Shown: positions 10,560-22,398 of the stretch, piece by piece | How positions within the stretch are numbered: the first letter of the stretch is position 1 | Layout of the letters: every line of letters begins with the position of its first letter | Assembly: GCA_947568835.1 (NCBI GenBank) | Contig: OX387603.1 | Location: 7,685,943-7,749,942 of the forward strand | Reading direction: 5' to 3' | Source: Protonemura montana | Taxonomy: Eukaryota; Arthropoda; Insecta; Plecoptera; Nemouridae | Length of the DNA stretch: 64,000 bases | Made by a program: the position numbers and the translations under genes | The notes under the pieces: model-generated | What the model was told of the DNA's origin: nothing | The model's database searches: none | The model's input: only the letters and a program-made list of their open reading frames with translations

Positions 10560-10860
10560 TTCCTGTAAGTTCCACTTCCAAATTTTCCTTCTGCCTAAAA
10601 GTACCTCACTATGTTTTTATTATTGTACAAGATTTTTGAGTTGGGCCGGGTTTTCGTTTGATAGTTACAGCAGGTTTAGTTACTCAGGGTAGCAAGAAAT
10701 CGTGTGTGTGTTGGGATTTGGATGCCGTTTAACCCCTTCTGGGCCAATTTTCCAGCCCAAATTTTCCTTCTCCCTAAAGGTACTTCTGTATGTTCTTATC
10801 AATGTACAGAATTTTTTAGTTGGACCTGGTTTTCGTCTGGTAGTTACAGCAGGTTCAGAC
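10560..10860 (+). repeat. Two-copy direct repeat, period about 186 bp
   Basis: The segment with AAATTTTCCTTCT, GTACAAGATTTTTGAGTTGG and GTAGTTACAGCAGGTT-type words occurs at 10570-10680 and again, diverged, at 10755-10860. Its function is unknown. Confidence 0.7.
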
Positions 10861-11238
10861 ATTTACGCTTATCTGGTAAGTTTCTTATTTTAGTTGTAGT
10901 TGTGTCCTTTTAGTGCATTCTCAGTATATAAGTAATTGTGTGATTTGAAATGATCTATTTAATTTTGTACCTGGATATTAGTTGTTTTTGTGTTTCTTTT
11001 AATTACTCACAATATTTTTCATTTCTTTATGTTCGAATTTGTGCCTATGGGCTTATACCACATGGTCCATTGCTGGGTTCCCGAGTTGCTTAGCGGGAAG
11101 TTTGTAGCCTTCTAAGGGGTACTTATATGTCAGCCATGTTTAATCGGAATGTGCCTCTGGTTGGGCCGGACCCCATCAAGCAGCACATTCAGAAAGTCAA
11201 GTTGGAAAATCTTGTAAAATGATAATAGCATAACGAGG

Positions 11239-12158
11239 CATGGGCGTCCGCAGGATTTTTTCCAGGAAGGTGCAAATGCTTCTAAGGATGTCGACAAAAG
11301 GGCTTCAACTGGGGAGGGGGGTTTAAATATGTTTTATGAAAACTAATCTGGGCGAAACACTCGCCTACCGCCACTGTAGACGTCAGCTTTGTAATCATAT
11401 GCACTTGACGGACTTCATGGTTTTGTCACCAGCGTGTGTCTCAGTTCGTCGGCTAGGGATGAGGTTGAATCCTGATCCATGAAGTGGCCAATAACCAAAG
11501 CAGCTTGAGGACCAAAGATCACGTTCAGTTTCAAAGGCTGGTATTGGATTTTCGGAATCCGCCGTCATCGATGTAGATGCACATGCACTTTCAATACTGC
11601 GATCGCAGTTGTCATAACGAAATTTCACGCGCGTCGTCGTTCGCCTTTCTCTTCATACTCGCAATAAAAAATTTGCGTTTATTCATACTCTTACAATCAA
11701 CACACTTAACTAAAACGCTCGGGCTAACAAACCACCCTACTCGAATCGCTCCCGACACATAACTGACTTACGTTAAGTTGGGTTCGACCGGAAGGAAAAC
11801 TATAACTTCATTAAGTGTAAAATTCTGTTCGCGGAATCGGAATCATGAGGGAGAATTTTGGGGAAGTAGGAACCTGCAAAGTTTAACTCTTGTATGATCC
11901 CAGTTTCATAGAATTACGCCACGATTTTTTCGCTTGAAAGGTTGGATGGTCACTCACCTTTCCTCTCTAGAATGCAATACAAATTTAGCGTTTTCCGTTT
12001 AAATAGCACTATTTTGATCAATTAATTGAGAGAATATATTTAACTTGCCCTTTGAATGATGAAATAACAAGGCCTTTATAGAGTGTTTATTTGTTAATGT
12101 TTGAAATTTCCAGGGGGGTGCAAGCGCACCCCCTTGCACCCCCCTTCGGACGCCGATG
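11239..12158. mobile_element. Possible non-autonomous DNA transposon (MITE-like)
   Basis: The left end reads CATGGGCGTCCGCAGGA and the right end, reverse-complemented, CATCGGCGTCCGAAGG, giving a 14-16-bp imperfect terminal inverted repeat. Next to the right end is a GC-rich palindrome (GGGGGGTGCAAG...CTTGCACCCCCC, 12113-12145). No transposase is present and no clear target duplication is visible, so the superfamily is unassigned. Confidence 0.45.
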
Positions 12159-13694
12159 GCCGCAAGTGTTATCGTGTAGCACCTGCCGTTTCCTCGTGTT
12201 GCCGGCCTCGTTTGCTCAGCAGACAGTTCAACAGTAAGGCTCTGACTCTGCAAAACTATACTATCATATGAATTTACTTTATGAATATATCCTATGACTC
12301 TTTAATAAAAGAGCCGTTTTTTTAGTGTTCCGTTACAAAACTGTCGTTTAAATTGTGTTTTTTTTTTTTTCCTTGGAAACGGCCAATAAGAAAATGGTTT
12401 TTGTTTGTTAACTCTAAGAGGCATGGTGGTAACACAGGTGGTAAGACATCATTACCACCATTTCTGGTTTTTTTTTCTGCCGATTCCAAGGGCGGTAAAA
12501 CTTACGCATACCTCAAGTCGCTCGCGCTTAGATTTGTGGATTGGCGGTAAAAGAAGCTACATATTATTACACCACAATAATCAGTTCGCTCGCTCGCTGC
12601 CTTTGAGGGCATACCGATGCATGTGCGCTTTAATTTTTGAATACAAATGAATTTTTAGCTAAGCTGATATATCTACTACCATTTCTGAGCTATTAAACAG
12701 TATTTCATAATTATTACGAGTTCTAGTCATAAAAAAGGGTGGTAATGCTCTTGTACCACCATGCACTATGAGTACTGCATGGTCTAGTACGAGGGTTGAA
12801 AGTTGTTTAAAAACGTGAAGCTTTATTAGATTTATGAGGCTCACCCAATGGGCCTGTAAGTGATTAGGTGCTAAAGCCACACTTGATAAAACAAAATGAA
12901 CAGAAATTCCTTCTGATGATGGTTCATTTTTAGATGGCAGTGAATTTAAAGGTGACTTTTGATGATGAAACAATGTAACTTTGCTATAAATACAAGCAAA
13001 ATGGGTGGTAGACATCAGTGAATTAATAACTTCGGGGTAAACTAGTGTAATTGGGCACTTTAATCGCGCAATGATAACGACGTAGCGTCCAGAAGACGAC
13101 CCGCCGTTATTTTATTTGGTTTGTTTAGGTCTAGAAGAGTTTTATATTATGTTCATATTGATTTTAAATTATTTTATCTCATGTTTGTCTGTCTTAAATG
13201 ATTTTTGATGCATATCTTATCTTTTCGCATTGAATAAGGTAAAAACGCTTGCTACATGGTAGTATTCATGTATTACCACCCCATAGGGATGGGAGAGTTG
13301 GTGAAAAAAATTGTGTAGGTACACGCAATATTGTGTTTGCCATTCACTAAGCATTTAACCCATTAACTTTAAAAGATGAAAATAGACAAGAGTTAAAAGA
13401 TTGGGAAAGGTTTGTTTGTCAACCTTTGACAAAATTGTGAATCTAATTTCTTTCCTTTATGCCATTTACATGGGGGTGCATATACAACTTTGGGCAACAA
13501 TTATGCTAATGGGCAGTTTTAATGTCTAACTTAATTTATGAGACTCATCCCCATGGTTTTACCTAATCAGACAATTCTGTTTTTATCTTAACCTGGTTAT
13601 TTAACTGGCATTTAGCATTGTGAAAACGGTGAGAATAGAAATGGAGATGTTCGGCTAAAATTTAGATATTTTCCAGGAAAGCTTTTAGGAAGGT
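12159..13694. other. No recognisable gene
   Basis: AT-rich sequence with scattered ACCACC/GGTGGT words (12410-12460, 12755-12770, 13275-13285). A minus-strand ORF at 12659-13015 (118 codons) shows no family resemblance and no splice context. Confidence 0.4.
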
Positions 13695-13917
13695 ACAACT
13701 CGAACAGCAGGATTCCTCCTTAAATTCATGCATTCGAGTATTTGATAAGCAAGGCTATTGAAGTTGCTGTACTAACTCTCATTCCTCCAACCTCAACCCG
13801 AACAGAACTGATCATGTGTATGATGGTCACCCATCCAATACATGACCCAGCGCAGTGTTGCTTAACGTCGGTGATCTCACGAGAACCGGTGTTTCCAGCA
13901 CGCCAAACCGTTCGTTG
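13695..13917 (-). repeat. 5S-headed SINE, 3'-truncated
   Basis: The minus strand carries the 5S-like head (GAAACACCGGTTCTCGTGAG, then GGGTGACCATCATACACATG) and the start of the body (AGGAATCCTGCTGTTCG). The 3' part is missing. A hAT element lies just beyond its head end. Confidence 0.8.
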
Positions 13918-13981
13918 TGACGATTCGAGGAGGGCTCGTAAGCAATTGGAACCGCTGTGTGACTTGTTTCGGTCAAGAACA

Positions 13982-15084
13982 CTCACATCCAGTGATGTAT
14001 TCGTAAAATTTTTAGTGGGGGTACGCAAAAATGACAAATTTTTTTGTGTCGGCGGGCGGGGTGGGTGGGGGGGAGAGGAGGAGGAGACCCAAGGCGAATG
14101 CACCGAAAGAGTGGAAAATAGGGGGCTTTGGGCGCAGCTCCAAGTGAATTTTTATTCTAAGGTTTCTTTTGGAGTCAATCTACGAGTTTACGATGAAATT
14201 GGGCTTGGAATGACATGGTCAGAACTGCATTTTTAATTACGTAATGATTTTGAGAAAATTAAATTAAAGCCGCCCTCTCATGTCTACACCTTCCCACATT
14301 GTTGCAGTCTTGAAATTTGGTGGGGATTCGGGAATCTGGTAAAAGAAAGTCTATCATTTTAATCGAATACTGGTTTAAATTTTTGTTGAAACTATCCATA
14401 GATACGCGCGTACTTTCGCGTTGAGGAGATTACATCAGTTTCGACAATGACTCTTTTTCATTGAGCTCTTCTTCATTCGACGTTGGTGGTGTCTTCAACT
14501 TCTCCCAAACCAAATTTTGGTTTTTTAGGAGGAGCAAGGCCCGAAAGGGAATGCAAATCCACTTGCTTCCTCTTCTGTATCTTGAATTGAACTAACTCGT
14601 CCAGTGTGGCTCGTATGTGGCATTTTGGTTATTGTTTGTATTTTTGTCTTTCCTGCGAATTCTTATTATTTGAAGCGGGCTTGCTTCTGAGAGCTTGCAC
14701 CGCCGTGCGACGCCGCGAAAGCGGCTACCGACTTCCCTAAGTGATAACAGTAATATGGTTCTAACTAACCCCTTTGTTGCAAGTCGCGACGCCGGCATAG
14801 TTCCAGCCTACCTACTCTTAGTATGTTCGCATACAGTGGCATTCTTGGTAGGTTTATTTTCAAGTAAGTGGATTATTAGGAATAAAACCCTTAACTGGGA
14901 TATTTTCGCCTTGAAAATAAAGAAGTGCAGGATATTTCGAATAATCATAATTTAATACTGCTTTCCCGTGCGTTCGCCTGCGTTCCCTCAAAAGTTCAAA
15001 GTGGGGGTACGGCCAAAAATAAAATTAATAGTGGGTGGACTGCGTACACCCGCGTGCATTGACCAATACATCACTGCTCACATC
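13982..15084. mobile_element. hAT-type non-autonomous transposon with target duplication
   Basis: The element runs from CAGTGATGTATT (13990) to AATACATCACTG (15076), a perfect 12-bp terminal inverted repeat of the CAGTG type known in hAT transposons. It is bounded by an exact 8-bp direct repeat CTCACATC (13982-13989 and 15077-15084), the usual hAT target-site length. Subterminal GTGGGGGTAC occurs near both ends in opposite orientation. No transposase ORF is present; the internal ORFs are short. Confidence 0.85.
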
Positions 15085-16232
15085 TAACAAAAGCTACCAT
15101 AGTTGAAATTAATCTAATTAAACATCCTCAATTAAAGTACGAGAATTTGCAGTTCATTAGCATTTGCTTGACTGGAAAACATTTGGTCTGTGATAGCAGC
15201 CGTGGACGCCATTGCTGTTATCACTTCGATCCACTTCAAAAACCGGTCAGCTAATGGGAGCCGCGCTTCAGTCGATCGAAAGTACGAGGTGGGGTCGATC
15301 GAGCACGTGTTGTGACGTCACTTGAACAGCGATGCAGTAGGTTTCAGGCGATACTCTTCTGTCGGCTACTCGCCTGGTACGAAGAGACAAATTTTCGCCT
15401 CGTTTTAGAAGATTATTTCAGTTGAAACTTGTCATGGCTGGATTAACCGTACGTATAGGCAGTCCCGTGCCACACGCGCGTACCACGAGTTGCTTTAGAG
15501 TTTTCACAGGCAAACTCAATATCCTGACAACGTCATTCGTTCCCAGCTACTGGACGCAATTTTGTGAAATATAGCTTTGAATTTTAGGCATAGGCAACGC
15601 CTCAAAATAGGACCGATCGAGAGATAAAAAAAGTGATAATTTGACTTTGTTTCACAACTTGTGGCAAACCTTTACAAGATACGATATTTTCTGCGTTGTA
15701 GTGCGATCTTACCAGCGCAACTTAATGACAGTGACAACGGACCGGGAGTAAATATACCTTATACTATGTTTTTGTTATGTTTATGGCTTATGTTTTTTAT
15801 TTTGCAAATAAATAATACGTTTCGTTATTCATTTCGGAGCCAGGCGGCGATTATAAGGTAGAACAAATGAGAGGAGAAACAAACAACAATTTCACTTAAA
15901 AAATTAAGATAATATTTGCGGGGAGAAACAACTGAAAATCACGCTCCAGGTGAAAGATTTGAAGGAGGAAGAAACGACAAAGCAGCATTTTAGTCCTTAA
16001 TCTGTTGCAGGGTAGAAGAAACGGTGGAGGAACAAACGGCAATGCCATGTTTTGGCTTTTTATTTTAATACTGTGTAGATGAAATTAAAGAAGGAACAAA
16101 CGGAGCGTTCCAGTTTCTATTTCGGCAAATTTTCCAACAAAAAGAGCTCCAAGGGATGGATATGTTCAGTGGGCATTTTACTGAGGTCAAGAAATGAATG
16201 AAATTCCTTCACGACTCTCACAATATTTTTGC
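15085..16232. other. No recognisable gene
   Basis: Includes a short inverted pair around 15205-15235 (GTGGA...TCCAC). The right end is the breakpoint where the 6,991-bp duplicated block begins. Confidence 0.4.
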
Positions 16233-16526
16233 TGGAAATCCTCTCCAGCTATTTGACCGTTGCAGTCGAAGAAGTCGCTCAGGTGCATCTCGGCAACGTC
16301 ATCAGAGTCTCCTGAAATGTTCAACTCTGTCCTCATATCTGAGAACAAGACAAGATGTCAACTGATTGTAGACTACGGTAATGTTTACCAACATCTTCAG
16401 TGTTCATCTCATCCAGTTGGAAAGAATGTATCGAAAACACACAGATGTGTAAATATTAGTGATGCACGTGATAAATAAAATCCTGAATAGCAATTATTTC
16501 CAGCTTTTCTTTGGATAACCATTGGT

Positions 16527-16527
<1 letters not shown>

Positions 16528-16562
<35 letters not shown>
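16528..16562 (+). repeat. (ATA)n microsatellite, also at 23519-23553
   Basis: About 11 ATA units; identical in both copies of the duplication. Confidence 0.95.
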
Positions 16563-16611
16563 TGATATCTCAAAAATAAAAACACAACAAATGAAATCTT
16601 AAGGAAGGAGA

Positions 16612-16848
16612 ACAAGAAAATAACAAGAAAATAACAAGATTATAACAAGATTATAACAAGATTATAACAAGATTATAACAAGATTATAACAAGATTATAA
16701 CAAGATTATAACAAGATTATAACAAGATTATAACAAGATTATAACAAGATTAAAACAAGATTAAAACAAGATTATAACAAGATTATAACAAGATTATAAC
16801 AAGATTATAACAAGATTATAACAAGATTATAACAAGATTATAACAAGG
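16612..16848 (+). repeat. 11-bp minisatellite (ATTATAACAAG), also at 23603-23839
   Basis: About 21 units of ATTATAACAAG with two ATTAAAACAAG variants at the same place in both duplicate copies. Identical length in both copies indicates a very young duplication. Confidence 0.95.
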
Positions 16849-16889
16849 TAATCTTGTTGTAATCAAGGTAATCCAGTAAATGACTCGGA

Positions 16890-17130
16890 GCTTTACGGAG
16901 GTTTGATTTGTATTTATGTCACTACCTCAGGTCGATGGAACTGTCAACAAGAGCATCGACGTAATCTCCCCGCCACATCAACACATAGCGTGAAGTCACC
17001 TGCTGGCTCCTAGTTATGTGACATCACGGTCGTTGCATTGGTACCACTCAACTTTAGTATGTAGGTAACACTTCAAATACAATTGTAGGCTGGATTTGTT
17101 GGAAATTGGAATAAAACAAGTCTTTGCAGG
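16890..17130 (+). repeat. Dispersed repeat, also at 23881-24121 and inverted at 45055-45290
   Basis: Shares CACTACCTCAGGTCGATGGA, GTGAAGTCACCTGCTGGCTC and CAATTGTAGGCTGGATTTGT with the reverse complement of 45055-45290. The third copy is diverged, so this is an older interspersed family inside the duplicated block. Confidence 0.8.
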
Positions 17131-17186
17131 AGTATTTTTGCTGCTGCAAACATCTGTCAAGTGCAACGCTCTTCAGACCAGTTACA

Positions 17187-17583
17187 TCATGTCCATTTTC
17201 TCTGTCTTTTGGATGAGCCTACAAAGTAAACTCTTCCTATGTTCAATAAATAATAATTCTCGATGCAATTAATGGACTGATATTTAGTGATAATGCTTTT
17301 TTGTTGCAGCAAACCCAGCCTAAGGATGGCTTCTAGCAGTACCAACAAGGAAGTCACATTGTTGGGAGCATTGTTAACAAAGAGAACTTCCAATTCACTT
17401 GCCATTGCGATTTTTTGAAAATGGTAGGTAGTGGGCCTGCTGGTCGGTGCTCGGGGAGGAATACCGACGTTTCACTAACTTCCTCAAGCGTTTCATCATC
17501 TCGCTCTCAATATTAGATTCAATAGTTCCTGCCATTCTTAAATCATCAATTTGCATATTAAACAACCATTTGTACAACAACAA
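17187..17583 (-). other. Short minus-strand ORFs of unknown meaning
   Basis: Two open stretches (72 and 62 codons) follow one another; the second includes RMAGTIESNIESEMMKRL and looks helical and charged. A pyrimidine/AG context is weak. Both are repeated identically at 24178-24574 because of the duplication. I do not recognise them. Confidence 0.2.
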
Positions 17584-17719
17584 TTCATAATTACAATGTG
17601 TTCATTTCATAACCATAATCATAAATAATATTTATAACAAATTGTCAGCAGTAAGTGATTAGTAAGCTAGACCTTAATGGTCAACCATAATGTTTAAAGT
17701 CGGAAACGCAGAATTCTGC

Positions 17720-18010
17720 GTGCAAGATCTTTCAAGAATCGCAACACAAAAAAATTATTTCAAGAACTTGCTAAGAACTTGCCAAGATATCGTTTCCTTG
17801 CCAAGATTCCAAAAATCTTGCAGCCATGTAAGATCCCACGGGACCGTGTCAAGATCTTGTCAATTTCTTAATCTTGAGATCTTGAACAAATCTTGTCTGA
17901 AGGGAAAAATCTTAGATGTTTTCAAGAAATTGCCAAGAAATTGGCAAGATCTTGCTTCTTGCCAAGATCTTGCCAAGATCTTGCAAGATCTTGCAAGATC
18001 TTGCTAAGCA
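17720..18010 (+). repeat. CAAGATCTTG-rich palindromic repeat, also at 24711-25001
   Basis: The self-complementary word CAAGATCTTG and variants (TTGCCAAGATCTTGCC) recur irregularly and become contiguous at 17930-18010. It abuts the truncated 3' end of the LINE relic. Confidence 0.8.
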
Positions 18011-20303
18011 TTTTCAGCAGGCTAGTTTCATTACTACCTCTCAACCTGTGATCATGTCTTTCCACTTGTATTGCTACTTCTTTGTTATTAGTTGCATACA
18101 TGATAATATTGTATAGGTACAGACTAGGCAGAGGTAGGATGTTGAACTTTTCAAATAGCGGTCTGCACGAGTCCTTATAGAACGTTCCTGGTGTGGTTGG
18201 GTCATAACTCACCCTAGCCAGGCTCTTAACAGCTCGTTTTTGAAGTATGAACAGTTTAGATACTGACTGTGAGTGGCCCCACAGGACAATGCCATAGCTA
18301 AGTCTTGAGTGGACATAGGCAAAGTAGACAGACTTAGCCGAGTCAAAGTCACATGTTTTTGTGATTCTCTGAACGAGAAAGCATCCTGAAGAAACTAACA
18401 GGGCAGTTTAGTTGATATGCGTGTCCCATTTGAGTTAACTGTCAATATAGAGGCCAAGGAATTTAATTTCGTTTTTTACTTGGATACTTTTCCCCTCTAG
18501 GTATAGTAAGGGGATTATTGCATCGCCGTGGCCCTCAGACAATTTAGCATTTTGATTAAAATTAATTAGCACAGTTCTTTTTCCGTTCAGTCTCAACCCA
18601 TTTTCCACACTCCAGTTGGCCATTTGAGATATGGCTACTTTACATACGGAGTTGATGGACTCAGGATTTTCACCGATCAAATGGGTGGTGTCATCCGCGT
18701 ACGTCGTAAAGCTTCCAATACGTATCGTCTTTGTAAGATCATTAGTGAAGAGAATGAAGAGTATGGGGGAGATGGTTTCTCCTTGAGGAACTCCTGTTAC
18801 TATGTTCACTTCCTTTGAGTGATATGTGCCCAGTTGATCTGTTAATTTTACAGATTGCGTGCGATTACAAAGGAATGACTTAATCCACTCATTTGCAGTC
18901 CCGCGAATACCATAGTGTTTAAGTTTTTCCACGAGCAACTTATGGGATACATTTTCGAAAGCTTTCGTATAGTCATAGAACAGTCCATATGCAGCTTTCT
19001 TTTCTTTCTTAGATGATAAAAGACGGTCCACAAAGTCCGCAACAGCTGTTGTAGTTGATCTTTCTTTCCTGAAACCGTGTTGACAGTTGTCAAGGTAGTC
19101 AAACTTATCGAGGTAATTTAGCAATCGATTACAGTATGCGTTTTCAAAAAGTTTTGAAAAGACGGATAGATTGGATATTGGTCTGTAATTTCCTACATCT
19201 CTTTTATCCCCACTTTTGGGGATAGGTGTTACTATCGGTTTTTTAAGTGCTTCTGGAAAGGTCCCATTCTCGAATGATAGGTTTATTAGGAAAATTAATG
19301 GCATCATTAGGTGAACAGATGCGTGACGTAGTACATTGGCCGGGACTCCGTCATGTCCTGCAGATTTTTTTTTTATGATTTTGATCATGATATCATAATA
19401 CTCCTTCCCATCGATAGGCTTCAAAAAGATGGAGTTAGCCGGTTCGGAAAAAGTTGGGCCAGGGGTTAGCCCTTGTGTAACTTTTATGCCCGAGTCTGTA
19501 ATGACTGTATTTTTAAAATGATCATTAAAGATATCTGCTATCTCACTTCCTGAATCAATTAAACAGCCATTATGATTTAAATTAATTGGAGTTGACGATG
19601 AACATTTTTTGAATTTGTTAATAATATTCCACGCTGCTTTGCCTTTGTTGGTCGCTGTCTTAATGCAATTTATGTTGGCCTGTTTTACTTCACGTCGAAT
19701 TTCGAGGTGATAAAGCTTTTTAAGATCTTTGTACTTAACATTGTCGTGCTCACTCATGGTCGCTCTGTACCTTTGGTACAGTTGCTTTACTTTATGTGAC
19801 AGGGCGGTTAGTTCCAGGCTCAACCGATGTTTCTTCGCAGGATTTTCTTTAATTAGATGGGTCTGCATTGGGAAGGTTTTTCCAAAACACAGCAAGAATA
19901 ATTTATGAAAGTAATTAAATGCCTTGTTCAAGTCTGTGAATGAGTATAGTTTATCCCAGTTAATTTCACTTAGCATTAATTGGAATGCATCGATTTGTTT
20001 TTGCCCAAATATGCGCCTAGTAGAATACTTTTTTTTCCTGCCAGGGTTTTTGGTGGTACCTGGGTCTGCATGTGTCTCGATATAAACTAATTGGGCCATA
20101 TGGTCTGAGAGACCAATGTCAATATTAGCTGTAAGATTTACATTTTTACAGTTTGTGATGACATTGTCAATTGAGGAGGAAGTGACATGCTGTTGTGTTA
20201 CTGCAATTCTCGTGGGCTCATGATTAAGCATGTCATTTGTTTTCGACAGTACAATCCAGTCGATACTTTGATAAACAAAAAGTGGACCCGGCGGGAATCG
20301 CAC
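18008..20303 (-). pseudogene. Non-LTR retrotransposon ORF2 (reverse transcriptase), truncated at both ends, copy A
   Basis: The minus-strand frame encodes the end of an APE-type endonuclease (SSSIDNVITN, then GLSDHMAQL with the SDH motif) and a full reverse-transcriptase domain. RT motifs in order: TPIPKSGDKRDVGNYRPISN, HGFRKERSTTTA, FYDYTKAFENVSH, GVPQGETISPILF and the catalytic box TYADDTTHL. After the 622-codon ORF the same frame continues past two stops (18435-18437 and 18408-18410) into a C-terminal region with YGIVLWGHSQ and LQKRAVKSLAR, ending in the CAAGATC repeat. It resembles CR1/Jockey-group elements. Most of the endonuclease is missing; the first codons of the ORF come from the adjacent tRNA-like M0 sequence. 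The stops make it inactive. Confidence 0.9.
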
Positions 20304-20375
20304 TCGAGACCTCTTTAACCGTAGTTTCAGTCGAGATGCGACTTTTCCAATCAGCCGTGCTCACCGCTCCCTTGA
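20276..20375 (-). repeat. tRNA-like module M0 (also at 27267-27366)
   Basis: On the minus strand: A-box-like TGAGCACGGCTGATTGG, a long variable region, B-box-like GTGCGATTCCC, then CACTTTTTG, a Pol III-type terminator. Beyond the T-run comes GACTGGATTGTACTGTCG, a tail word shared with other modules at 36.7 and 37.1 kb. It is fused directly to the 5' side of the LINE relic. Confidence 0.65.
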
Positions 20376-20942
20376 ACTAATAACTAATACTTGAATGGCA
20401 GAGTATAACTTTTGTTCTGACCTGTGATTACCACATAAAGAACGAAACGAAGATTTTATAAACTGTTACTTGTTTTATTTACAAATTTTGCTACTTTGGT
20501 GCATTTGCATTTTTAAAATATATTGCCATTTCACTAGTGGATACTTAGCTCGCAAAATCTGAAACGTCATCTCACAGGCACGTCTCAGGGATACAAAAAC
20601 TGTTTAACTGTGAAAACTCCGTCAAAAAAATCTGAAAAAAATCTAACACACTACCTCCATAATTTTCAATAAAAATATTTCGACAATACTATATATACAT
20701 CAGCTGCAGCATTGCCCATCATCGTACAAAATAAAAAATACCTTCGAAGTCTTGTTCAATTAACTTATCCTGGATCTTTCGCCATTTAAAACATGCACAA
20801 GTACAGAAGGAAGCTAATGCCACCGATCTGTTTATTGCTTAGCAACCAAGGAAGTTATTCAAGTCAATAATTCCTACATTTCAAATATGTATTAGCAACA
20901 AAGTCGCTTACAGGATCACGGTTGGTAATTTTTTCCAAAACC

Positions 20943-21025
20943 AAAAAATGTCCTGCACAGGGATGCGAACCTAGACCCTTGGCATTTAGAGGCGAAGACT
21001 CTATCAACTTGGCGACCAAGCGAAT
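20943..21025 (-). repeat. tRNA-like module M1
   Basis: Minus strand: TGGTCGCCAAGTTGATAGAG (A-box region), then GGGTTCGCATCCC (B box, close to GGTTCGANTCC), then ACATTTTTTGG, a T-run. Other copies start at 22576, 27934, 29567, 31200 and 32833. The acceptor ends do not pair well, so it is tRNA-derived rather than a usable tRNA. Confidence 0.7.
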
Positions 21026-21683
21026 AATATGATCCGATATTTTGTGCCTATAAATTATACGTGACAATGTCAGCCTGCGACAGCCGACCAAGTAGTCACC
21101 TGTTACCGACCCAATACTAAATGATCAAGTTTGTTCGATACCCAACAGATAGCGCTAACATCAAAAAGGCACACTCTAGTGCTGGTTCGGTGATACTTGG
21201 TACATGTCTAGGGGGTCGAGTGCGAGTATAGGTTACTGGTCCTGCACCAGTCGGCCTCCATCGTCTTGCTGATCCACGTCGGATCTTGGCAAGTGATGGA
21301 AGCTATTTTTCTTGAAGTGGCAGAAAAGCTGCTCCCACTCCTCGCTGGAGGCTGGGTCCAGTCTGGACGGACTTTTCACACTCTTGCACTCAGTGCAATG
21401 ATTGGTGAAAATGTCAGGTGCATCTGACGTCATATGTCAAGTAATTGTGACGTATTCTTTGGAGCCAAAGCAGCATCATCTCAAGAAGACGCCGCGAGCG
21501 ATACGCCGACGTCATCACCAGCTGTACTCAAATCCACAATCGAAATTAAATTTTCAAATGGCGTCGCGACGTCGATGATGGCGCCACCTGTGAGCCAGGC
21601 TGGAACTAACCAGGACTGGAAAAATTATTTGAAAATGAAAAATCGTAAAAAGACAAAAATGAATATGGCCGACAAAAGTATAA

Positions 21684-21768
21684 ACAAAAAGTAAACCACG
21701 ACGAGGATCGAACTCGGTACCTTCTGCACATCAGGCATTCACTCTAACCGCTCGACCACTCGAGCCGC
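21684..21768 (-). repeat. tRNA-like module M2
   Basis: Minus strand: A box TGGTCGAGCGG fits the eukaryotic consensus; B box AGTTCGATCCT; T stem CGAG/CTCG pairs; then GTTTACTTTTTG supplies a T5 run. The A box resembles Ser/Leu tRNAs. Other copies start at 28675, 30308, 31941 and 33574 (the last with B-box change to AGTTCCATCCT). Confidence 0.75.
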
Positions 21769-22015
21769 TATATAGATTAGATGTTATTTGGAAGTAATAA
21801 GCTGTTGAACTGTGACGACGACCGCAAAGAATTCGAACAAATTGTCAGCCACTGCATCGATGAATTTTAATCAAAATATTTTTCGAATGCATCAGTAGAC
21901 TTCATCAAATATGGATGCCCATGATCGGAAATATTTTCCAAGTCTTGTTCAGTTTATTCATCCTGGATATTTCGCCATGGATGAACAAACTGCCATTCAA
22001 CACAACCATGCGTCC

Positions 22016-22085
22016 AAATAATGGACGGGACTCGAACTGGCGGCATTGGCCAACTCATTTGAGTCTCGGCCTTTGACCCGTGATA
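22016..22085 (-). repeat. tRNA-like module M3
   Basis: Minus strand: B box AGTTCGAGTCCCG is clear; the A box is poor; only TTT follows the 3' end, so a terminator is not convincing. Copies start at 29007, 30640, 32273 and 33906. Confidence 0.6.
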
Positions 22086-22324
22086 CGAATCTTGCCGCTG
22101 ACGTCAGCCGCGAAGCACATCACTGCACTTCACTTCACAGACTTCGGCTGCATGGAGGGAAACGCCCACACCAAACCTCATTTGAAAAATGATTCTTATC
22201 TGTATAGTTTCACCGAACGCGCAGTCGAGTTAAGAGACCCAGCGCAACCTGTCGGCCGAAACTGGCACTCACAGCAACTTAGTGCGACGACTTGCCACCA
22301 GAGCGACTCGAGTTTGGCGTAGCC

Positions 22325-22398
22325 AAAAAGCTTCCCGTCCGGGTATCGAACGCAATCCACTTATTTGAAAGGCAAGCACGCCTACCGAAGCGCTATGA
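22325..22398 (-). repeat. tRNA-like module M4
   Basis: Minus strand: A box TAGCGCTTCGGTAGGCG, an anticodon-loop-like CTTTCAA (would read TTC, Glu), B box GTTCGATACCC, then GCTTTTTGG, a T5 run. Copies start at 29316, 30949, 32582 and 34215. This is one of the best-preserved modules. Confidence 0.7.

Noticed and set aside
13742-14236. 164-codon plus-strand ORF
   Set aside because: Crosses the antisense of a 5S-headed SINE and the left end of the hAT element.
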